Shown here: positions 1-13,674 of the stretch, in pieces
Layout: each line of letters opens with the position of its first letter
How positions within the stretch are numbered: the stretch's first letter is position 1
Assembly (NCBI GenBank): GCA_023614405.1
Contig: CM042691.1
Span: 178,470,927-178,534,926, forward strand
Direction of reading: 5' to 3'
From: Avena insularis
Lineage: Eukaryota > Streptophyta > Magnoliopsida > Poales > Poaceae
DNA length: 64,000 nt
Position numbers and translations under genes: made by a program
Notes under the pieces: generated by a model
Told to the model about the DNA's origin: nothing
The model's database searches: none
The model's input: only the letters and a program-made list of their open reading frames with translations

Positions 1-109
1 TCTGGTTAAAACCAAACTCGTTCTTCTCTTTCCTCGTGACCAAGTCACATCCTTTTTATTCATCTCAACATATCCCAAGGGTACTCCTAGCAATCACCTT
101 TCCAACTGG

Positions 110-180
110 ACCGTGGACACGGATATTAAACTCTGCAGAGTTTGTGCACTTTACCCATAAGAACCAATACATCCACCGGG
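110..180 (-). repeat. Palindromic LTR module, LTR1 copy
   Basis: It contains the perfect 10-bp palindrome CTCTGCAGAG at 131-140, preceded by GGACACGG and followed by TGCACTTTACCCA. The same order of motifs recurs in LTR2 (2893-2960), the M LTR (34254-34320) and both L LTRs (45160-45215, 54190-54245). Confidence 0.6.
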
Positions 181-2282
181 ATACAACTACGGCCCGCTAC
201 ACACGGAAGACGGGGGTTCGGATAATCAAACCTAGATTTTCATTTGTCCATCCCTAGCAACGGCGGCTTTTCCTTTTGGGTTGTACTCTCCAGCACGAGT
301 ATGTGGCACGACGGCCATAGTCCTCCCTCCCGTACAAGCCTATTCCCCAAACCATAGTTTGGCATATAGTAATTTGACTCCACTTCCTTCCGTACTTACC
401 AAAAAGTCATACCGTCTGCGAGAGACCCAATTGTTGCATCGGTACCTTGTTCATGACAGTCCGGATTTTAGGGGATTTCTCCCCTTTAGCGAGTATGAGC
501 AGCCCTACGAGTTAAGCCCCAGCGACTGGGTAGTGTGGTTGCACAAATAAATTGTTCTAGTAAAGGCGTAGAACATCCCTTCTCTTTCTCTTGCTTGACT
601 TTCTCTTCATCATCCTCATATCTTCTTTCGTAAAACCTCCACTTGGAAACGATGCCTCTTTCCAAGGGTTTTATTTTGAAAACTTTGTAGTAGGGTAAAA
701 CCCAAAATAGTTTTAGCATTGAAAATCCATGGGTTCCAAGAGGGGAAATGGTAATCATCTTAGCCTCAATAAAGCGGTAAAATGGGTGTCAATAGGGTAG
801 GTGTCCTAAGGGACACTCATCCATAACTTGGAGGAGCCAAGATACTCACACCTTTTATTTGAAACATACTATGCATTAAATCATGCGATTATAAAACAAT
901 TGATAAAAAGGAGTAGGTTAACATAGGAGTTCAGGACTGGTGGCTTGCCTCTGACCAGCGATATGTGCCTTGACTTCCTTATGATACCAGAATACCAAAA
1001 GTGCCAATACCAATAATAAATAGAATAACCCAATGCCTCCTTCTTCCCAGCGTCTCACAACACAACTATCGCTGTTATCGAGCATACATGCAACCAAACA
1101 ATACACCAATCAATTCAAAGCATACAAGCATCAATACATACATCAAGCAACATAATTTTGCAATACATAAGACAGTAGGATGCTGGATGATTGGTTTGAT
1201 AAGATTAGTAAAAGATTTGGAGGCATAGGAAAACGGGATCCTTTTGGATTTAAAGTCTAGAAACTACCTAAGAGGGGGGTTTTGACCAATGGGTTGATCT
1301 GTATGATACCATTGTATAAAAGTGATACCATCAGATAGGTATTTATAAAATGAATCCAACAAAAGGGGTTTCACTATTTTATCAATTTCCAAAGATTTAT
1401 AATAGAGTGATTAAAACTCTAGTTTTAGGAAATAATTCACCAGAACTATTCCGGAGTTCCAAAAATCATTTCCTTGGGTGATTAGGGAGTATTTAGTGGA
1501 CTGATTCAAGATGAGTTGGAATCACCTCAAAACATTTACCATAAAGCCCTTGAGAAATTCCCAAAGATAGTATTGGATAAGATTTGTCTTTTTCATCATA
1601 TTTAACATACATAAGCTTTTGGTGTGATTCCAAGGGCACTGGTTAGGTACTGCTATGAATTTATAGAGCTACTGCTATGAATTTATTGGTGATTAAAACA
1701 TACATAGAACAGTATAATTCACTAGAATTCAACAGATGTTTATAAAATTGTGGGCTACTAGATTTTGAAATATATGGTTATGTGTGTCCAGTGGGAGTTG
1801 GAATTAGATCATAACCTCACTTGGTTTGACCTAGGAAATTTTCTAAAGGAATAAAAGGCCTGATTTTTTTATTTTTGCTACTAGTGATCTAGGAAGCAAA
1901 TGGGTATGGGGCCAATGGTACATGAAAGGTATGGATTATACCTTCCAGTAAAAATTGGTTTCAGGTCATTTGCATTAGTAAAACTTTCTGGAGATAATTA
2001 TTAGTGAACTGGATAGATCTTAGTATATGATTTATCATATTAATTCTAAACATCAAAAGGGGTAAGCAATGGCTATGCATGTTAGGGAAAACATTAGTGT
2101 ATCCCTGGAAAATTAAATCTAGGCCTTTTGTATCATTTTCCATTTTTATTTGTATTTAAACTAAACTGTTATTTTCCAGATCTGTAAAATGATTAAAATG
2201 AAAAGGGAGAAGGCATGGGGAGGGTGTAGGCCGGATCTAGCGGTAGTGGGCCGGGAGAGGGGTTTTGGCCCAGCTAGAGGGG

Positions 2283-2287
2283 CATGC
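2283..2287. repeat. Left target-site duplication of LTR2 (CATGC)
   Basis: CATGC precedes LTR2, and CAGGC follows it at 7042-7046, a four-of-five match. This suggests an old insertion that later recombined to a solo LTR. Confidence 0.45.
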
Positions 2288-5200
2288 TGTAGAGGTCCCA
2301 ACCTGATAAGGTTGAGATCCCTGTGTTTACAATGCTAGTCCCTGGATCAATAGCTATCATCCACAGTTTAAGATGTAATATCAAGAAACAAAGGTCATAA
2401 TACAACTTTATAACCAGGAATAAAATAATTCATTACATCTTAATAGCTCATATGGTTATCTCATTACAATGCAATAGATATAACTATAGCATGGATTCCT
2501 TCATCTTCAAAGTGCCATAGGCAATCATGTTGGTTGCAGACTTGTAATCCTATTCAACACACTTCACTAACAGCAAACAAACCTGCAACATAATAAGTTA
2601 CAGCCACAAGGGTCAATACATTTGAATTGTATTGGCAAGTGATACTATGGTAGAGTAGTGGTATCTATCATCTATATGCATTTGGATAACTGGAGCTTAG
2701 GCTTGCTTTGCTCAAAATAAGGTTTTCCTTATATGTTGAAAACACTAAGTTTTTGTTTGTCAAAAACACCCAAGGCATCTACCAATAAAATTGGTGATCC
2801 TTTAACCCTTGTTCACCACAAGCTTTTAACTTAGAAATTGCGATGAGGAGATCCTTGGTAACTTCCATGTCTTGATGCTCAAATTGTGCTTTGCCGGGGA
2901 CACGGCTAAGTACTTATATTTTACTCTCTAGAGAGGTGGTGCACTTTCCCCCACAAGACTCGACATGCATCGATACAAGATCTTTCAGAAGCCTTCCCTT
3001 AGACCAAATGGACGTGTTCCATCATATCACCCCCTACCACCTTCTCTCCATATGGCTAAGTTATTGCAGCCTATATGATCCAGGGAGATTACATATGCCA
3101 TGTGGCTGCACTAGAAGCTTCTCAACATTTGACATCTCAAATATCTTTGTTCATGGGTGGCTTTCCACAAGTGAGATACACCAGGTATTGCCCTGGGGTA
3201 ACAACTCAACAAAACCCATTCCTTCCATTCCACCCAGGTGATTCATTCACATAGTTGTTTTATTAAACAAAACACAAGTCATAGACTTAGAAATATTTCA
3301 TAGCGTGAATATAATCCACCCTTTTTTTCTACTAGATAGGCTAGGCATACTAGTAGTAAGTCCTACTAGGATTTCCCAAGGAATAGCATACTTAGTAAAA
3401 ATTCCATGCAAGTCCTACTCAAAATATCACTAATGCATAGTTAAAATAATAGGAAAAAATGTATGAAGCACCACCACCACTTGCCTTTTTAGTAGAGAAT
3501 ATAGATACACTCCTTGATCTTGCAATTGTCACACTCTTCAAAGTTCACCACAATTCAATCAAGGCACATATTCAAACTAGCATTCACAATTCACCACATA
3601 AAATAAAGAAAACAAAACAATGCATGCAAGCATGCAAAAGATTTTTTTATTTGGAAAGGTGGTTTCTAATAGGCTATAAACATTTCAAAACACCTATTGG
3701 TCATTTATAATTGTGGAAAAATCATTTAAAACCAAGTTAGTGAAAATGGGCCATTTAAATCATTTTTGTTTTGCTAGAAACGATTTTAATCAAAGGAATA
3801 ATTTCTTGTGTTTGCCAAATACATTATTAAACACAAATGTTAGTGCTTATGGTCAAGGTGTTTAAAATAAATCCATTTACAAAAGGTTTCACTCAAAAAT
3901 CATAGCAACATTTTTGTTTTACTATAAATGCCTTTAAACAAAGGAATAATTCCCTGTGTTAACAAAATATGTTTCTAAACCCCCAAAAGATTGTGTTTAT
4001 GGTCAGTAGGTTCGAAACAAATCATTTGCAAAATATTTTACCCAAAAATCATTTTTAGAATAATTTTTATATTCAAAATAGGCCTAGAAATGTTTCTGCA
4101 AAAACACCTAATTTTATAGAAGCAAAATACTAAACTAAGGGCATGGTTGCAAAGATCACATTCTCGTGATTCCATTTATATAAAGTTTGTAAATTTTGGA
4201 CGTGTGGATCAAAAATTATGAATTTTTCAAAGTCAATCATCTAATAGATCAAACTTCTATTTTAAATCAGCAGGCAGGCCACGTGGAGCGTTTCTATTGG
4301 CTAGTATTAGTTCGGTAGGATCGTGCATCGTGGATCGCAGGATTTAAATTGATCTCTGCGGCTTAGATGGAACATACTGTTTCGTTTAAGTGAATCAATC
4401 ACAAACACAAGATCTAGATCTAACGGCCGCAGCACATCGACCAGGAACTGGTGGCGCTAGCGACGGTGGACGGAGATGGCGCGCTCGGGTAAAGGTGTTC
4501 CGGCTATTCTAGGAAGCAAGGGAGAAAGGGAAGAAGCTCACCGTGTTCGCAGGCTTGCTCTGATGCTCAACGTTGTCGCCATCGACGAAGGGGCACACGG
4601 GGTCGCTGGTGATTGCTCGTCGGAGTTGTCGTCGGCGTCGGGCACGCTCTGGTGTCGTCAGTGGCAAAGCTACGATGCACGCTAAATAAAAACGAAGGGT
4701 GCGTTAGACGCGCGAAGAAACAAAGAGTGCAGGAGTATCATCCAGAGAGAGAAGGGAGGACGTGGCCTACGGAGAGAGGTCGCCGGAGTTGGAGCAGTAG
4801 GTGGTGGCGTTCAATCGAAGATGAAGCCGAGGTTGTGGGGCATGCGCGGACGAACAGAGATCACTGGCATGTGTGTGCGGTTATGGGGAGCAGGCTCATG
4901 GAAACCAGGGGCAGTGGGGGTGGCTGTGTTCGCCGGAATTGGTCGGGGAAGCTCGTCAGAGACAGTATGGTTGCAAGTGAAATCGGAACAGCCCTAGGGC
5001 TCCGGTGGAATGAGGTTTGAGGGGAAAGGGAGAGGGGATAGGGGAGTTTATGCGGGCACGATCGTAGGGAGTAATGGTCGCGGCATCAACGCGAATTGAA
5101 GCAGTATTCAAATGCCATTAATGGCGAGGAGGAAAGAGGGGGCGGGTTTCACGCGAGGAAGAAGGTGACAGCGCGGCAGTGGGGTCGGGGAGTCAGTGAG

Positions 5201-7041
5201 GTGAGGGGTAGGCGCGTGAGTGGAAAAAGAAAACGAGCAGGGAGAGAGAGGGGCTGCCGGGTGGGCTTGCTGAGCTAGCTGGGCCTGCTCGGCTGACAAG
5301 TTGGGACAGGTCTGTTTTCATTTTTTTTCTCCTATTTTCTTTTTCTTTTTTCCTTTTCTATTTTCTATTTTGATTTTATTCAATTGTTTCAAACACTCAT
5401 TTTAATTCAAAAAATTTCAAAACTTTCAGTAGGTTTTTATACTGTTTATTAATGTGTTTTAAATTCCATTTTATAATAATTTCTTTTATTCTTTTATGGT
5501 TTATTATTTATTTAAATTAGACACTTGTCTTTATTTAAATAAGATTTTAAATATGGTTCCAATCCATATTATTTTCTTAAAATGATTTAAATATCTGTTT
5601 TAAATTCAAATGTTTCTCAAATATTTTTAGTAAGTTTGTATTGATTAATAATGTGTTTAGAATTCCATTTTAGATTATTTCAAATATTCTTTTATGGTTT
5701 AATATTTATTTAAATGAGGTTTGTGTCTTTATTCAAACCATTGATTTTAAGCTTCCATTTGAATTAAATTTTCACCAAACCTTTATAGTATATTTTAAAT
5801 CATTTAGGAGTTTATTAGTTGGCCCACTTTGGGAAATATTCAAATATTTTCTCATGATTTATTATTTATTTTAATTAGGCCTTTTTGTCTTTATTTGCAT
5901 AATTTGAATATGGTTCCAAACCATATAATTTTATTTAATTATTATTTTATTCTTTTAAGTTAATTAGATAACTTTTAATCCACTTTGGCAATTTTAATTA
6001 TTATTTTCTCATGATTTAATTAATCATTTTTATTAGGAATTTTATCTTCATTCAAATAGAATTGAATTTGGCTAATGCCCATATAATTTTATTTTAATAA
6101 TCTTTATCCCTTTATTTTATTTGGATTATCTTTATTCCATTTGCTTATGGATTTAATTCAAGTTTTAAAATTGTCTTCTAAATAATTTTCTTGGGATTTA
6201 TTATTTAGTTTAGGCAATTTGTCATTATTCAAATAAAATTGAATATGGTTTGTCCATATAATTATATTTAAATAATATTTTATTCCTTTTTAGTAAACTT
6301 TCATTTGTTTATGGATTTGGCCAAGATTTAATTTGGCTTTTAAATATTCCTCATTTATTTATTTCTTCCATTGTCTTATAAAATCCATATCTTTTTGTTT
6401 ATAGCTCCAAATATGTTGATTCCACTTTGTATAATTTTATTTAATATTTGAAAATCCATTTAGGATTAATTTGCTCACTATTTGGTATGGATTTTAGCTA
6501 GAAGCTTTATTAGCCTTGGAAATTATTTCCTTTTATCTTATTAAATTCATAAGTTTTTATCCATGGCTCCAAATTAAATGAAACCAATTTCTATGGTTTT
6601 ATAATATTTTCGTTTATCATTTATAAATGTTTGTTGATAGATTTTTATATGGATCAAATCCATAGTCTTAGAGAGATCTTGGAAATGATTTTCTTCCATT
6701 AGGGTATTAGGGTTTTGGTTTATTTTCCCAAGTGTTTAAATTCAAGATTCTTTCCATGCATAAAATGCATTTGATCTTTGGAAGTGTTTTATTTCATTAA
6801 GATTTGGGAGTTTTGGTTTAACTTTTCCAAGTGTTTAAATTTCAAGATACATTCATTGATGAATGCATTTCACTTGATTGAAATTTTGTTGGATTCCCTT
6901 TTCATTCAAATTTGTTTAAGAAGGGTTTTGATGTTTACATTTAGAAGCAAAAACTTTCTTTTCACCCTAAATTTCAACAATTGTTTCTTTTGTTTATTTA
7001 TTTTTCAAATTTCAAAATTTGGAAAATTTTTGGATGTGACA
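2288..7041 (-). mobile_element. LTR2: solo long LTR (~4.75 kb)
   Basis: It starts TGTAGAGGTCCCAACC and ends GGATGTGACA, so it has TG/CA ends. The right end resembles the 5' ends of the other minus-oriented LTRs here (GGATATTACA, GGATGTTACA, GGAGGTTACA). It has the same architecture as the M LTR: palindromic module about 600 bp from its left end, a GC-rich block at about 4430-5300, then a long AT-rich tail (5320-7030). No PBS, PPT or gag/pol adjoins either end, and near-identical 5-bp repeats flank it, so it is read as a solo LTR. ORFs in the GC block are not recognisable proteins. Confidence 0.65.
2893..2960 (-). repeat. Palindromic LTR module, LTR2 copy
   Basis: The perfect palindrome TCTCTAGAGA (2925-2934) replaces CTCTGCAGAG, with GGGACACGGCTA before and GTGCACTTTCCCCCACAAG after. 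The base changes keep the symmetry. Confidence 0.6.
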
Positions 7042-10000
7042 CAGGCCCGCAGGAGGGACGCGGCTCAGTTGGCCCGGCCGGGGGCGAAGGGGTATTGGCG
7101 CGGGGTGACCGTCGGATTAGAGGGGATCCAACGGCGCCCACTCATCGTCCTCACGAGGCAAGCTGGGCGGGGAGGAAACCCTAGGGGCGGCACGAGCTGG
7201 TCGGGGTGGCTTACCGAGACTCCGAGGAGTGTCGGGGAGGGGTCGGGTCGACGTGGTGCACGCCGGCGAGTTCGGGGAGGGCGGCAAGGGACGGTTTGGC
7301 GTCGGGGATGCCCTTGCGCAACGGCGCCCGAAGCTAGCTCATCGGAGCTCATAGTAGACGACGCTGCAGAGGTCCCTGGGCAGAAAGAAATGTACGGTTA
7401 GATAGAGTAGAGGGAGGGGAGCACTGCTAGGCAGCATGTAGAGGGAGACACAGAGGGAGGAGAGAGTTGTGATTGCGAGAAGAGGGGAGGATGAATCTCA
7501 TTTCTTCTTCTTCCTTGAGCAAAGCAGAGTATGTGGGAGGGAGAGGGTGGTCTGGGGAGGTGAGTGAAGCCAATTGGGGGCAAATGAGGATTGGGAGAGG
7601 TGCTGGCAAGCCGCTGGCCTTATAAACCAAGGGACAAGGGTCCATGTTGGACTTATCTTAGGGGAGAGCTTGGGGAGGGTGTTGGACAGGCATTGGGCAC
7701 TAGGGGTGGTGCTGTGAGGTGTGTGGGTCCAGCAGCTCGACCAGGGAGGACAGGGGAGAGCTGGATGGAGATATTTTTCTAGTTTGTAATAACAAGCCCT
7801 CTCTCTCTCCTCCAAGCACTAAAGACAAGGGAGGGATGTGCTACAGTAACTGGCTACAGTGCACGCCCATGGGTGTGTTGGTTGTTGTGGGGAAGTACTG
7901 GAAGAGAATTGATGGGGTTTGAGTTGGTTTGAATCATGTTTTGCTTGGTTTTAGCAAAACTGATCAAATGGAAGCTTGTGAAGGAAGTTTAAAAATTTGC
8001 ATATGGCAAGGTGTGGAAATGGTACTGGTGGATAGAGGAGGTCAAATAATCTCTTCAAGATTTAAATGGGATTTTTCTAGAGATTATAACCCCATTTAAA
8101 TGCACTTATTCAAAAGGTGCAGAAGTAGATTCTAGAAGGACAAATGATATCTTTACATGGGAAAATGTTTTTTTATGTGATATGGTCCTAAATACCATAA
8201 CACACATTGGAGAGTTTTATTGGAATTTATTGAGATGGAAAAGTATTTTAAATCAATTATTTCTTGTTTCTTCCATTTAAGAAAAAGGGCAAAAATTAAT
8301 AATAAGGAATCTCAAAAATATTTATTTTTGAGTTGGAGAGATTGGATATGATATATAGGCATCAAATGTTCCTTGATTTGGCAAGGTTATTTGGAGAAAA
8401 ACAAACTTGCATTTATAGACAAAGATTTTGAGAATTTGGTAAGTAAAAGAAATTAAATAGTTTAATAATCCAAATAATTATGGGAAATTATTTGGGGATT
8501 CTTATATCCAAGGTAGATGATGTATACTTAGAATATATAACAATATCACCTTGGTTATTGACAAACAAGAGGTATTTTTGGAAGAAGAGATTGATTTGAG
8601 GATCTAGGGTTTTGTTATTTTCATAACTCCTAAATAGGGTTGGATTAGGGAGCTCATAGCTCACCTTGGTACATGGGATAGATGGATGGATTGTCAGAGT
8701 TATATAGTTGATCATGGAAGCAAGAGTTGGGATTGGTTGCATCTTAGGTGGTCTAGAATAGATGGAAAACTTTGTTGAAAATAAGGCTGCCATAGCAGAT
8801 ACATCAGGTAGCCTCCTAAACCATGTGGGTTTAAGGAGATCAAAGATTCAATGGGAACAAGGGAAGTGGGGGTTGATAGGCCATGATTAGTATATCATAA
8901 CCAAGAAAATATTTGTTCAAGGGGAGGTGGCATGTAGATGTGAGCTTCTGCCAAAGTAGGCAAGATGATAAGATTTGCAGAAACGATTATTATCTTGACT
9001 ACAAAACCATCATGGAAGAGTGGGAATTATAAGGGCTTAGCCTAAGGAAAGAGTAGTATTTGGTATTAATAAAGATGTACTACAAGATTGTTCAAGTACA
9101 TTCTCAAGAATGCACATAGGTTGGAAAAGGTAGAGCTCCAAAGATTGAATCTAGATAAGAAATCCAGACAGCCATTTTGGCAGATTTGGAGATTTTGACT
9201 AGTATGCAAGAGGGAAACATTTAAGAGGGTTGCAAGGGTTTATACTTTCCATTAAGTGGTTGATGTTGAGGTATAGATTGAATATAGGGGATCCATGCTT
9301 GGATTGGGTCTCCAATGAGTTGGAAACTATTAGGAGTGTTTATCCCTAGATTGATCAGATTTGGAGATGAGAGGGTCACTTAAGTGGCTTGGGTTGATCC
9401 AAATTTGGATGCTTGGTTTGAGATAGATAATCACAAACAAAGGTTGGGTCCTATGGTATGAGCTACTAGATTAGCTCACTCTAGTTCCTAAGCAAACAAG
9501 GCAGTCAGCAGATCAAGGCAATTCATCAAACCGCAGATCAAGGCAATTCATCTTATCAAGCTTAACCCACTACTACTAGGGTTACAATCAATCCTAGATT
9601 GGGGTAAGGATGGGTATTTTGAATTGGGTGTCCTTTGAAGTAAGATGAGGGCCATCTTGGTATTCCTACCAAGATTGGAATGAAAAGGTTTTAATAAAGG
9701 TTTTGGAAAACCTAGGGATAAGAGTAGCTGGGAGTTCTGTCTTGAAAACATAAGGAGATAATGTATAGGTCTACATAGTTTTATTAATAGAAACTAGTAA
9801 AGTATGTTGGTGTGTCAAATTCATCTAGGCTCAAGTTTTGAAATGACAGAACATTTGAGAATATGAAAGATGAGCCAAGACATCACTTTTGGTAAAATAG
9901 CTTTTGTCAACTAAGATTGAGATAAGAAGTATATCACCTAGTACACCATCAGTTGCATGAACACAAGCAAACAAGTAAGCAAACATTACAACACTTAACA

Positions 10001-10074
10001 AGAAAAAGTTTTTGTTCTCCCTGATTTTTGCCTTTTGGATAGCTAATCAGGGTTGCTGAAATTGGGATGTTACA
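7042..10074 (-). mobile_element. LTR1, right part
   Basis: This is the continuation of LTR1 after the LTR2 insertion. A GC-rich block at 7042-7780 holds a minus-strand TATA-like TTTATAAG (7618-7625), followed by an AT-rich tail ending GGGATGTTACA at 10074. The next base belongs to an M-family LTR, so this end is an element boundary. ORFs in the GC block (for example 6778-7401, which crosses the LTR2/LTR1 junction) have no recognisable domains and are treated as chance frames. Confidence 0.6.
9508..9552. repeat. Local tandem duplication, 20-bp unit
   Basis: The 20-mer starting GCAGATCAAGG occurs exactly at 9508-9527 and 9533-9552, period 25. It looks like a replication-slippage product inside LTR1. 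Confidence 0.85.
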
Positions 10075-12943
10075 AAAACATTTCAATAGAATGAAACTTC
10101 ATTCCAAGGTTTTCATAATCATTTTCACCAAGTATTCCCATCTAAAGTGATCAAATTTTTTGCTTAGCACTAGCCACTAAAGTTGAGAGTAATCACTAAT
10201 GAGGAGTGCTAATCAGGTGTGACTATCCAAATCTAGATCTTATGCCTTAGTATGACATCTAGTTCTAACTAACTTAGGCCAAGTTTTATGCTCTTTATGA
10301 TACCTATAATTTCCTTCCAAAACTCCCAAGTCACTAAGTAAAAGTAATAAATAATTTGATAAATAAATAAAATGATAAAGCTTGCAAGTAAAACTTGGGA
10401 TTGGTATAATCAAAGTTGCATAACCAATTATGCCTAAGGCCTCTAGTTTGCATAGTTATCATGCAAGTGTTAGCTTTCCAAGTTGCAAGTGTTAGCTTGC
10501 CTTGATTGGTGTAGTGGTTGAAGTTTTCTTCTTCGTAGTACTCCTCCTCCTCATAGCCTTGGTCGGTACTAGCGTCTATAAATAAATACGAGGTACACAA
10601 TCACCAAACAATACTTAACTACCTCTATTTAGCACACAAAGGTTCACACTAGATGATCTAGCATCATCACAATCATCACATGAAATAAAGGCCTAGTTTT
10701 ATTTATTTTATTTTATAAAAGTAATTTCTACTCATTGAAAACTACTTAAGATTTAATATTCTCTAATTAAAATATGGGATCATATTGACACATGCCATCA
10801 CCACATATTTTAATACTTGGGAATGTAATTTAAAGTGGTGTCACAATTTAATAAGGTTAAACATTACTATTTTAAATAATTAAAATGACTAGAAATGCCT
10901 ATGGGGCATTCTTTTAATACTAGTCCAGTATCACTACAAGTAAACCTAAATATTTTTATATATTCAGAAAGATCTTGTCAAATGTGATTTTTGAGAGTTG
11001 GAATCAACTGAAAAGTGTTTATGTTTGATTTTTGAAAAGTGTTTGAGTGTGTAAAAGTCTCTGTTTTGTTGTTTTTACTATACGTGATCTATAATTCCAA
11101 ATGATTTTAATCCAACGGGCTTGGATTGATATTTTTAATACCTTTCTAGCAAAATTGGTTTCATGCAATTTGGTTTAGTAAAACTCTTTGAATTACTTTT
11201 TGAATCTATTGACTAAACTAGAGTTTGAATAAAATTGGAAAATCTCTATTTGAATTAATAGGCTACGCGCGGGAATGTTATTGGGTCGGCCCAGCTGCAC
11301 AGCCACACACAGCGGGCTGCTAACAGAGAGGTCCCATGCGTCAGCGGCTCTAACTACGCGAAGCGGTATCTTTCAGTCTGAGCCCTACGATTAGAACAAG
11401 ATCAACGGCTGTGGTGCGTCGTCTCCGAACAAGATCAACGGCTGTGGGGGTATGCGGCGGCTTACTAGGGCTCTAGCTAGGGTCGGTGATAGGGGCGAAT
11501 GACATTGTCGACGACGGCGGCTCGAACGGTGGTCGTGCGCTCTCCTGGGGTGGCTCCAATCAACGACTCTGCTCCTCCTCTACAGCGGCAGACTCTGGCC
11601 AAATTTCGATGATGCGGAGCTCGCCTTGCTCCGGGGAGGGTCAGGGGTGGTCTACGAGGAGTGGGTTGTGAGGTGGTGTGAAGAATTGATGCGGGGGCGG
11701 CCTATATTTAAACGCCGGTGAGAGGGGCAGTGCGGCATGGTCAGAGCTCGTCGGTGACGACGGCGAAGTGAGCTAACGACATGACAGAGGGCGTAGGCCG
11801 GTGCGGTGTCTCCTGGCGATCATCACTGTGGTCGAGAACGGTCGGAACGGTTCGATGCTCTGCGTGGCACCGACAGCGTTTTCGACGATGCACAGGTGCT
11901 AGAGGTCGCGCAGTGGCGAACGGGCATGTCTGTGGGTAGCTGGTGTCGCGGTGAGTGCAGGCACGCGCGGTGAAGGCGAGGAACGGCGTGTGCACGCGTG
12001 TTGGCTGCGGCGCTCTGGCGCGCTCTCTGCATGGCAGAGAGAAAATGGGTGCGGCTGTTCTCAGTGGTCCAGGGCATGGCCGCACTCGAGGTTTGGACAG
12101 GAGGTGGCGGTGGACGGTGGTCTGCCTCCTAGACATCATGGACGGGCGCGATGTTGCCTCTTGCATGCTGGCCATGGTCTGCTGGCAAGTGGGCTTCGGG
12201 TGGCACGACACTGGTGCAACGGGTAGAGGGCTAGCTTGTTCAATGCAGTGTTGGGTGCTGGGGGTGACAAGGGGAGTAAGGTGAGGACAATTGTTTGATT
12301 AAACACTGCTCAAAACAGTAGAAGTTAGGCAGTTGTTTACTATGCTCACCATGTGTTTGATGAAATGTCCGCATGAAATTTAATTTTGAATTTTTGGATG
12401 AATTTTGGTGAGTGCTCTAGTCACATGCTTGGTATTATCTGGTTGTTTGGGTTTGGTAAGGTGAACTGGTTTGAGTGGTTTTTGAGAAATGGTGATCTTA
12501 GTACCTATTAAGGATTCAATTTTGAATTGTCCTTTGCATAGATTTGGAATGTGTTTCTGTTGGTTTGTAAAGTGGGCTTGGGTTCACTTTTACTTGGTCT
12601 AGCAAGGGGTGAAAATAATTGGATTTGTTTCTGTTAGAAAACTTGGACTAGGAACACTCAAAGTGGTCTAGTGGTTAACTTTGGTCAAAATGACCATTTG
12701 CTTCTATTGTTTATTTTTTATTTTCTCTTCATTTGATTCTGCTTGGAAATGATCTAGATGATATTGTTTTCATCTTTAAACCAATCCTTAGCATTCGTAG
12801 CAATCAAACATGGCAATTTCAATCATTCACGCATTAATCACACACACATGCATTCATATTAATTTTAATAACAAATTTTTTTGTTAACCCCATACTTGGG
12901 TGATTGGAACTTTAATCTTGATTAATAGTTTTGGGAGGTTACA
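10075..12943 (-). mobile_element. LTR3: M-family LTR, left part missing
   Basis: It aligns by eye along its length with the M LTR from 34694 to 37604: the stretch around CACCAAGTATTCCCATC, the GGTCGGTACTAGCGTCTATAAA region, the CGCGGGAATGT/GGCCGGCCCA block, the GC-rich promoter zone and the 3' tail. It ends GGAGGTTACA at 12943. The first ~1040 bp expected from the M LTR are absent because LTR1 ends at 10074; they should lie before the window. No PPT follows 12943, so this is the outer end of a 5' LTR or a solo LTR. A 21-bp direct repeat (11394-11414, 11427-11447) lies in the GC zone. Confidence 0.7.
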
Positions 12944-13674
12944 ATGTCCACCGCTCTAGATCAGCTACATGGACGTCACCGTTCACTGCACCGGTTCTGC
13001 CTCAGCAACGTTGGCATCCACCTCTCTCAAGCCGGCATCAACTGCTCAAGATCTGCTTCCCCGACCGCCCAAGATATGCTTCCCGATTGCCCAAGATCTG
13101 CTTCCCCACAACTGCAGCACCCTCGGTGACCTGCACATCATCCGCATGGTACCGACGATTCTTAGGCTCCTCTTCGACAAAGGTAACCAAATCTCCAACC
13201 CCTTTTTGTTTTGTCAGCAGTATAGCAGGTTCAAGCCTATCGAAGTGAACTGCATTTTTGGAATCATGCTAGTACATACAAGTCACTAGGCATGCCTGTT
13301 CTTTGTGCTACATACAAGGTCACTGGACATGTTGGTTTGCATTCGCTGCTCTACAAATTTCAATTTATGCCCATGTTTGTTATTTTGTCAGGCACATGTT
13401 CTTAGATACTCCCTACAATAGTAATTTCCTGCTATTGTGTAGTTCTTGCAAAATGTAAAGTCAGTGGAAAATATTAGTGTGGATTCCCTACTCCATAGTT
13501 ACTGAATCTATCTGGTTTATCCTGAGCTAAGTTCCTGCTATAATTTCCTCCTTGGCATCATTCTGCTATCCTGTAGTACCCGTTTAAACTCACCGTACTA
13601 TTTCGATTATCATTTTGTTGTTGCCATCTGGATCTTTAAAAGCTGCAACACCGACTATTTTATTTTTCTTTGCA
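12944..13674. other. Unassigned segment with short C-rich minirepeats
   Basis: The sequence changes abruptly after the LTR3 end. 12944-13180 is C-rich with coding-like frames on the plus strand but no recognisable protein. Three copies of a 22-23 bp repeat with core AAGATCTGCTTCCC lie at about 13047-13113. CAAAGGTAACC near 13180 resembles a splice donor. It could be a gene fragment or the flank of the tandem array that follows; nothing confirms either. Confidence 0.4.

Larger units (their letters stand above)
1..2287 (-). mobile_element. LTR1, left part (long Gypsy-type LTR, interrupted)
   Basis: No gene is seen. By eye the order of segments matches the first half of the M-family LTR at 33653-37604: a palindromic module near 110-180, an AT-rich stretch, then a GC-rich block starting near 2210. 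The true end of this LTR lies before the window. At 2287 it is broken by LTR2 and resumes at 7042, because GGCCC-rich sequence before 2287 continues after 7041. Small ORFs here have no recognisable product. The tandem 17-mer starting TACTGCTATG (1648-1664 and 1670-1686) is a local duplication. Assignment as one LTR with 7042-10074 is inference. Confidence 0.55.

Noticed and set aside
4476..5299. GC-rich ORFs as host genes
   Set aside because: They lie in the promoter zone of LTR2. Overlapping frames on both strands, low complexity and no known domains.
11486..12284. Overlapping GC-rich ORFs on both strands
   Set aside because: The corresponding zone of the M LTR (36070-36890) has different frames, so this is LTR promoter sequence rather than conserved protein.
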